Shown: positions 59,408 through 64,000 of the stretch, one piece after another
How positions within the stretch are numbered: position 1 is the first letter of the stretch
How the letters are laid out: the number at the start of each line of letters is the position of its first letter
Assembly: GCF_014269225.2 (NCBI RefSeq)
Contig: NZ_CP077097.1
Span: 3,483,001-3,547,000, forward strand
Reading direction: 5' to 3'
Length of the DNA stretch: 64,000 bases
Source: Pseudomonas anuradhapurensis
Lineage (GTDB): Bacteria; Pseudomonadota; Gammaproteobacteria; Pseudomonadales; Pseudomonadaceae
Notes under the pieces: model-generated
What the model saw: the letters and a program-made list of their open reading frames with translations, nothing else
The model's database searches: none
What the model was told of the DNA's origin: nothing
Position numbers and translations under genes: made by a program

Positions 59408-60580
59408 ATGAGACCTTTAACCACTACCCGTCGCCGGGTCCTGCTCACGGGCCTGGGCCTGCTCGGCCTGGGCAGCCTGCTGGCCTGGACGGCACTGCCC
59501 TCCGCTGCACAGCCGCTCAGCACGGTCGCGGTGACCCGCGCCGACATCGAAAGCAGCGTAACCGCACTGGGCACCCTGCAACCAAGGCGCTACGTGGATG
59601 TCGGGGCGCAGGCCTCGGGGCAGATCCACACCCTGCACGTCGAGGTTGGCGATACGGTGCGCAAAGGCCAGCTGCTGGTCGAGATCGACCCTTCGACCCA
59701 GCAGGCGCGGCTGGATGCCGGCCGCTACTCGATCGACAACCTCAAGGCCCAGTTGGCCGAACAACGCGCGCAGTTCCAGCTGGCACGGCAGCAGCTCAAG
59801 CGCCAGCGTGACCTGGCCGCTGCGGGCGCCACCCGCGACGAGGACGTGCAGACCGCCGCCGCCCAGCTCAAAGTCACCCAGGCGCGCATCGACATGTTCC
59901 AGGCGCAGATCCGCCAGGCCCAGGCCAGCCTGCGCAGCGACGAGGCCGAGCTGGGCTACACCCGCATCTACGCGCCCATGGACGGTACCGTGGTGGCGGT
60001 GGACGCGCGCGAGGGGCAAACCCTCAACGCCCAACAGCAAACCCCGTTGATCCTGCGCATCGCCAGGCTCTCGCCAATGACGGTATGGGCCCAGGTATCG
60101 GAGGCCGACATCGGCCAGGTCAAGCCGGGCATGACCGCGTACTTCACCACCCTGGCCGGCGGCAAGCGCCGCTGGACCAGCACCGTGCGCCAGGTGCTGC
60201 CGGTGCCGCCCAAGCCGCTGGACCAGGCCAGCCAGGGCGGCGGTAGCCCGGCCAGCGTCAGCAATGGCAACGCCGGCAACCAGGTGGTGCAGTACAGCGT
60301 GCTGCTGGATGTCGACAACCCGGATGGTGCGCTGATGGCCGAAATGACTGCCCAGGTATTCTTCGTCGCCGGCAAAGCCAGCCAGGTGCTGACCGTGCCA
60401 CGGGCAGCGCTGGACGACGCCGATGGCCTGCGCCTGGCGCATGTGCTGACCCGTGACGGCAAGGTGGAACAGCGCCAGGTGCGCACCGGCCTCAGTGACC
60501 GCCTGCGGGTGCAGGTGCTGGACGGCCTGAATGAAGGCGAACGCCTGGTGATCGGCGCCCCTGGCGTGCGCGGAGGCTGA
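59408..60580 (+). CDS. pvdR: PvdR/MacA-type periplasmic adaptor of a pyoverdine exporter
   Basis: A 390-residue membrane-fusion protein. An N-terminal hydrophobic anchor or signal (about 13-33) is followed by an RND/MacA-type adaptor architecture: a lipoyl-like half with VGAQASGQIHTLHVEVGDTVRKGQLLVEIDPSTQQARL, a long alpha-hairpin (LKAQLAEQRAQFQLARQQLKRQRDLAAAG...), the beta-barrel with YTRIYAPMDGTVVAVDAREGQTLNAQQQTP, and a membrane-proximal end. It would link the MacB-like ABC transporter to the OpmQ-like outer-membrane channel. It is adjacent to the ABC gene (stop/start contiguous) and preceded by an iron-starvation promoter. Confidence 0.85.
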   Translation: MRPLTTTRRRVLLTGLGLLGLGSLLAWTALPSAAQPLSTVAVTRADIESSVTALGTLQPRRYVDVGAQASGQIHTLHVEVGDTVRKGQLLVEIDPSTQQARLDAGRYSIDNLKAQLAEQRAQFQLARQQLKRQRDLAAAGATRDEDVQTAAAQLKVTQARIDMFQAQIRQAQASLRSDEAELGYTRIYAPMDGTVVAVDAREGQTLNAQQQTPLILRIARLSPMTVWAQVSEADIGQVKPGMTAYFTTLAGGKRRWTSTVRQVLPVPPKPLDQASQGGGSPASVSNGNAGNQVVQYSVLLDVDNPDGALMAEMTAQVFFVAGKASQVLTVPRAALDDADGLRLAHVLTRDGKVEQRQVRTGLSDRLRVQVLDGLNEGERLVIGAPGVRGG

Positions 60581-62545
60581 ATGAGCACACCCCTGATCGA
60601 ACTGGTCGACATCCGTAAATCCTACGGCGGCGTCGACACCCCCAAGGTCGATATCCTGCACGGTATCAGCCTGCGCATTTACCCCGGTGAGTTCGTCGCC
60701 ATCGTCGGCGCTTCCGGCTCCGGCAAGTCGACACTGATGAACATCCTCGGTTGCCTCGACCGGCCCACGTCCGGCCGCTATCGCTTCGCCGGCAAGGACG
60801 TGGCCGAACTGGGTAGCGACGAGCTGGCCTGGCTACGCCGCGAGGCATTCGGCTTCGTATTCCAGGGCTACCACCTGATCCCCTCCGGTTCGGCCCAGGA
60901 AAACGTCGAAATGCCGGCTATCTACGCCGGCATCGCCGCGCGCGAACGTCACGCTCGCGCCAGCGCCCTGCTCGACCGCCTGGGCCTGGCCAGCCGCACC
61001 GACAACCGCCCGCATCAGTTGTCCGGCGGCCAGCAGCAGCGGGTATCGATCGCCCGTGCATTGATGAACGGCGGCCATATCATCCTTGCCGACGAACCCA
61101 CCGGCGCGCTCGACAGCCAGAGTGGCACTGAAGTGATGGCGTTGCTCGACGAGCTGGCGGCCCAGGGCCACGTGATCATCCTGATCACCCATGACCGCGA
61201 TGTGGCGGCGCGGGCGCAGCGAGTGATCGAGATTCGCGACGGCGTGGTCATCAGCGATTCGCCCAGCGCCCTGCCCCCGCCTGACAACGGCCGAGGGCTG
61301 CAGGCCGAGCAGTTGCGTCAGCACCTGGACCGCGGCGCGGCCTTGCGCGGGGCGTGGCAAGGCGAACTGCGCGAAGCCCTGCAGGCCGCCTGGCGGGTGA
61401 TGTGGGTCAACCGCTTCCGCACCGCCCTGACCCTGCTGGGCATCGTCATCGGTGTTGCCTCGGTGGTGGTGATGCTGGCCGTGGGCGAAGGCAGCAAACG
61501 CCAGGTGATGGCGCAGATGGCCGCCTTCGGCTCGAACATCCTCTACCTCAATGGCAAACCGGCAAGCCTGGGCGAACAGGCTGGCACCATTACCCTCGAC
61601 GATGTCGCCGCCATCGGCCAGTTGCCGCAGGTCCGGCACGTGATGCCGGTGCTCGGAGAAAAGCTGATGGTGCGTTACGGCAACCACAGCCAGCGGTTCT
61701 ATGTGGGTGGCAACAACACCCGCTTCCCCGAGATTTTCAACTGGCCGGCGGTGCACGGTAGCTTCTACAGCGAAACCGATGAAGCCACCGCCGCGGCAGT
61801 GGCGGTGATCGGCCAGAAAGTGCGGGAACAGATGCTCGACCCTGGACGCGATCCGCTGGGGCAGTACCTGCTGATCGGCAATGTGCCGTTCCAGGTGGTC
61901 GGCATTCTGGCCGGCAAGGGTGCCAGCTCCGGCGACCAGGACAGCGACGGGCGCATCGTGGTGCCCTACTCCGCGGCGGCCATCCGCCTGTTTGGCCAGC
62001 GCGACCCGGACTACATCGCCGTCGCCGCGCTCGATTCCACGCGGGTCGAGGAAACCGAAGCGGCCATCGACCAGTTGCTGCGCCAGCGCCACAACGGGCG
62101 CCGGGATTTCGAGCTGACCAACGACGCGGCACTGATCCAGGCCGAAGCGCGCACGCAGAACAGCCTGTCGCTGATGCTGGGGGCGATTGCCGCGATCTCG
62201 CTGCTGGTGGGCGGCATCGGGGTGATGAACATCATGCTGATGACGGTGCGCGAGCGCACCCGCGAAATCGGTATCCGCATGGCTACCGGCGCACGCCAGC
62301 GCGACATCCTGCGGCAATTTCTCAGCGAGGCGGTGCTGCTGTCGATGGTCGGCGGCCTGGCCGGCATCGTCCTGGCCCTGGCCATCGGCGCTGGCCTGAT
62401 GTTGGCAGATGTGGTGGTGGCCTTTGCCCTGCCTGCCATGCTCGGCGCCTTTGCCTGCGCCGTGGTCACCGGCATCGTGTTCGGCTTCATGCCCGCGCGC
62501 AAGGCCGCCCGCCTCGACCCGGTCAAAGCCCTTACCAGCGAATAA
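60581..62545 (+). CDS. pvdT: PvdT/MacB-type ABC transporter (ATPase plus permease)
   Basis: A 654-residue fused ABC transporter. The N-terminal ATPase has Walker [10 protein letters not shown] (residues 43-51), Q-loop region [21 protein letters not shown], signature [15 protein letters not shown] near 146-160, Walker [15 protein letters not shown] and the H-loop THD. The C-terminal half is a MacB permease: a first transmembrane segment near 285-305 ([20 protein letters not shown]), a large periplasmic domain ([15 protein letters not shown] onward) and three final helices including [25 protein letters not shown]. It probably exports pyoverdine from the periplasm, as PvdRT-OpmQ does in P. aeruginosa. 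Adjacent to pvdR with no gap. Confidence 0.88.
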   Translation: MSTPLIELVDIRKSYGGVDTPKVDILHGISLRIYPGEFVAIVGASGSGKSTLMNILGCLDRPTSGRYRFAGKDVAELGSDELAWLRREAFGFVFQGYHLIPSGSAQENVEMPAIYAGIAARERHARASALLDRLGLASRTDNRPHQLSGGQQQRVSIARALMNGGHIILADEPTGALDSQSGTEVMALLDELAAQGHVIILITHDRDVAARAQRVIEIRDGVVISDSPSALPPPDNGRGLQAEQLRQHLDRGAALRGAWQGELREALQAAWRVMWVNRFRTALTLLGIVIGVASVVVMLAVGEGSKRQVMAQMAAFGSNILYLNGKPASLGEQAGTITLDDVAAIGQLPQVRHVMPVLGEKLMVRYGNHSQRFYVGGNNTRFPEIFNWPAVHGSFYSETDEATAAAVAVIGQKVREQMLDPGRDPLGQYLLIGNVPFQVVGILAGKGASSGDQDSDGRIVVPYSAAAIRLFGQRDPDYIAVAALDSTRVEETEAAIDQLLRQRHNGRRDFELTNDAALIQAEARTQNSLSLMLGAIAAISLLVGGIGVMNIMLMTVRERTREIGIRMATGARQRDILRQFLSEAVLLSMVGGLAGIVLALAIGAGLMLADVVVAFALPAMLGAFACAVVTGIVFGFMPARKAARLDPVKALTSE

Positions 62546-62548
62546 TCC

Positions 62549-63952
62549 ATGACTCTGCCTAGCCGCATCAGCCTGTTGCCCCTGTGCGTATGCCTCGCCG
62601 CCTGCAGCACGCCAACCCCACCTGCCAGCGACCTGGCCGCCCCGCTCGCCTGGCAAGGCGCAGGCGCATCACCCTCGGCACCACCGCCGACGCTCCAGTG
62701 GTGGCACGCGTTCGCCAGCCGCGAGCTGGACCGCCTGGTGCAGCGTGCCCTGCACAATGCCCACGACCTGGCCGCCGCCACCGCGCGGGTGCGCCAGGCC
62801 CAGGCCCGCGCGGTGATTGCCGGCGCGCCGTTGTTGCCGGAGCTGAAGCTGGGCCTGGACGGCAGCCGCCAACGCCTGCTGCACGGCGATGGCTACGACC
62901 AGCTTGATGTCAGCCGCAGCGAACCGACCAGCACCTCGTTCGATATACAACTCAGCGCCAGCTACGAGATCGACTTCTGGGGCGGCCTGCGGGCGTCCCG
63001 CGCGCAGGCCTTGCGCAGCCTGGAGGCCAGCCGTTTCGATCGCCAGACCGTTGAGTTGACCCTGGTCAGTGCCGTGGCCGACAGTTACCTGCAGGGGCTG
63101 GCCCTGGCAGAACAGCTGCGCATTGCCCGCCTGAACCTGCGCAATGCCCAGGAACTGCTGGGCCTGGTCGAAGCGCGCCAGCGCAGCGGTTCCGCCACGC
63201 GCCTGGAGCTGGCCCAGCAGCGCAGCCTGGTGGCCGCGCAGCAACGCCAGTTGCCGTTGCTGGAACAGAAGTGGCAGGACAGCCGGGTCACCCTGGCGAC
63301 CCTGCTCGGCGACCCGCTGCAGTCGTTGCCCACCAGCCAGGAAGCGATCACCAGCCTGCGGTGGCCGGCCATCGGCAGCGGCGTGCCCAGCGAACTGCTC
63401 ACTCGCCGACCGGACATTGCCGCTGCCGAAGCGCGTCTGGCCGCTGCCAGCGCCAATGTGCACGTCGCCCGCGCGGCCATGCTGCCCAAGCTCACCCTCG
63501 ACGCCAACCTGGGGGCGGGTGCCGACACCTTCGCCCACCTGTTCGATAGCGCCTACTACACCCTCAGCAGCGGCCTGGTCGCGCCGCTGTTCAACCATGG
63601 CCGGCTGCGCGCCGCACGTGAGCTGGCCGAAGCCGAACAGGCGGAATTGCTGGAGACCTACCGCAGCAGCATCCTGGCCGCTTTTGCCGATGTCGAGAAG
63701 GCGCTCAATGCGATCGATGGCGTCGATCGCCAGCGCCAGTGGCAAGATCAAGAAGTGCAGCAGGCCCGGCTGGCATTCGAGCTGGCGCAACGGCGCTATG
63801 GCGCAGGCGCCGAGACCTTGTTGAGCGTGCTGGAAACCCAGCGCACCTGGTATGTGGCGCAGGACCAGCAGGCGCAACTGCGCCTGGCGCGGTTGCAGGG
63901 CAGCGTGGCGTTGTACAAGGCCTTGGGTGGGGGGTGGGGAATCAAGCAGTAG
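62549..63952 (+). CDS. opmQ: OpmQ-type outer-membrane channel lipoprotein
   Basis: A 467-residue outer-membrane efflux (TolC/NodT-family) lipoprotein. The lipobox LAAC puts the acylated cysteine at about residue 19. Two repeated efflux-protein halves follow: LDRLVQRALHNAHDLAAATARVRQAQARAVIAGAPLLPELKLGLDGSRQR and RPDIAAAEARLAAASANVHVARAAMLPKLTLDANLGAGADTF, with long helices between. It would form the exit duct for the PvdRT exporter; it starts 3 bp after pvdT. A weak GCCGGCAAGCCGGC repeat follows to the window end. Confidence 0.88.
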   Translation: MTLPSRISLLPLCVCLAACSTPTPPASDLAAPLAWQGAGASPSAPPPTLQWWHAFASRELDRLVQRALHNAHDLAAATARVRQAQARAVIAGAPLLPELKLGLDGSRQRLLHGDGYDQLDVSRSEPTSTSFDIQLSASYEIDFWGGLRASRAQALRSLEASRFDRQTVELTLVSAVADSYLQGLALAEQLRIARLNLRNAQELLGLVEARQRSGSATRLELAQQRSLVAAQQRQLPLLEQKWQDSRVTLATLLGDPLQSLPTSQEAITSLRWPAIGSGVPSELLTRRPDIAAAEARLAAASANVHVARAAMLPKLTLDANLGAGADTFAHLFDSAYYTLSSGLVAPLFNHGRLRAARELAEAEQAELLETYRSSILAAFADVEKALNAIDGVDRQRQWQDQEVQQARLAFELAQRRYGAGAETLLSVLETQRTWYVAQDQQAQLRLARLQGSVALYKALGGGWGIKQ

Positions 63953-64000
63953 GTCGCCTGTACCGGCCCTATCGCCGGCAAGCCGGCCCCTTAGGGCCTG
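63953..64000. repeat. Start of a REP-like sequence at the window edge
   Basis: CTATCGCCGGCAAGCCGGCCCC resembles the arm at 50141-50176. It is cut off by the window end. Confidence 0.5.

Overview
The window is about 64 kb of high-GC DNA from a fluorescent pseudomonad, most probably the Pseudomonas putida group. The evidence is gene order and protein sequence: gpsA, a TonB-type receptor, a binding protein and a hybrid kinase followed by fabA-fabB; sdhCDAB-sucAB-lpdG-sucCD facing gltA; a complete kdpFABCDE; and a MacAB/PvdRT-OpmQ-type exporter beside an iron-starvation sigma factor. Almost all of it is ordinary chromosomal core sequence. Many intergenic gaps carry paired REP-like palindromes. 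No tRNA, rRNA, CRISPR array, prophage or complete IS element was seen.

Layout. 1-3169 (+): the 3' part of a large VasX/BTH_I2691-like type VI effector and an overlapping DUF6708-like membrane protein, probably its immunity partner; this is the most accessory-looking stretch and becomes AT-rich towards its end. 3247-11169 (-): kdpFABCDE, high-affinity K+ uptake and its sensor-regulator pair. 11388-17036 (-): an AI-2E-family permease, a DUF4892 protein, two alpha/beta hydrolases, SixA, a DUF4389 protein and GpsA. 17478-22443 (+): three overlapping genes encoding a TonB-dependent receptor, a periplasmic binding-protein-like protein and a hybrid histidine kinase. 22651-24398 (+): fabA-fabB, unsaturated fatty acid synthesis. 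24567-33330: an amidohydrolase, pirin, dienelactone hydrolase, HtpG with a sigma-32 promoter inside the preceding thioesterase gene, two PaaI-type thioesterases, a small lipoprotein, a DUF599 protein and BrnQ. 33815-46796: the TCA block, with gltA divergent from sdhC. 46952-52245 (-): a START-domain protein, a cysteine-cluster protein, a basic exported protein, a MocR-type regulator, an OmpA/DUF4398 lipoprotein pair and a solute-binding protein. 52321-56222: etfBA and divergent ETF-quinone oxidoreductase. 56418-63952: an MFS carrier, a degenerate receiver, a FecI-like sigma factor and the PvdRT-OpmQ-type tripartite exporter.

How it works together. The sdh/suc/lpd/gltA block makes up most of the TCA cycle. 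EtfBA and ETF-QO bring electrons from acyl-CoA and other dehydrogenases to the quinone pool, where SdhCDAB also delivers. The right end looks like an iron-response unit: a strong Fur-box match lies upstream of the sigma gene and a TAAAT-N16-CGT iron-starvation promoter upstream of the exporter. The sites readable by eye are a perfect CAAAC-N4-GTTTG (PsrA-type) palindrome at ETF-QO, a near-perfect sigma-32 promoter for htpG, sigma-70 promoters for gltA, sdhC and ETF-QO, and a candidate KdpE repeat before kdpF.

The best candidates for something little described are the receptor/binding-protein/hybrid-kinase operon at 17478-22443, a 242-243 bp element with 73-bp inverted arms present in two copies (17144-17386 and 59072-59313), and the toxin/immunity module at the left edge. 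Functions are inferred from recognised protein families; no database search was possible.
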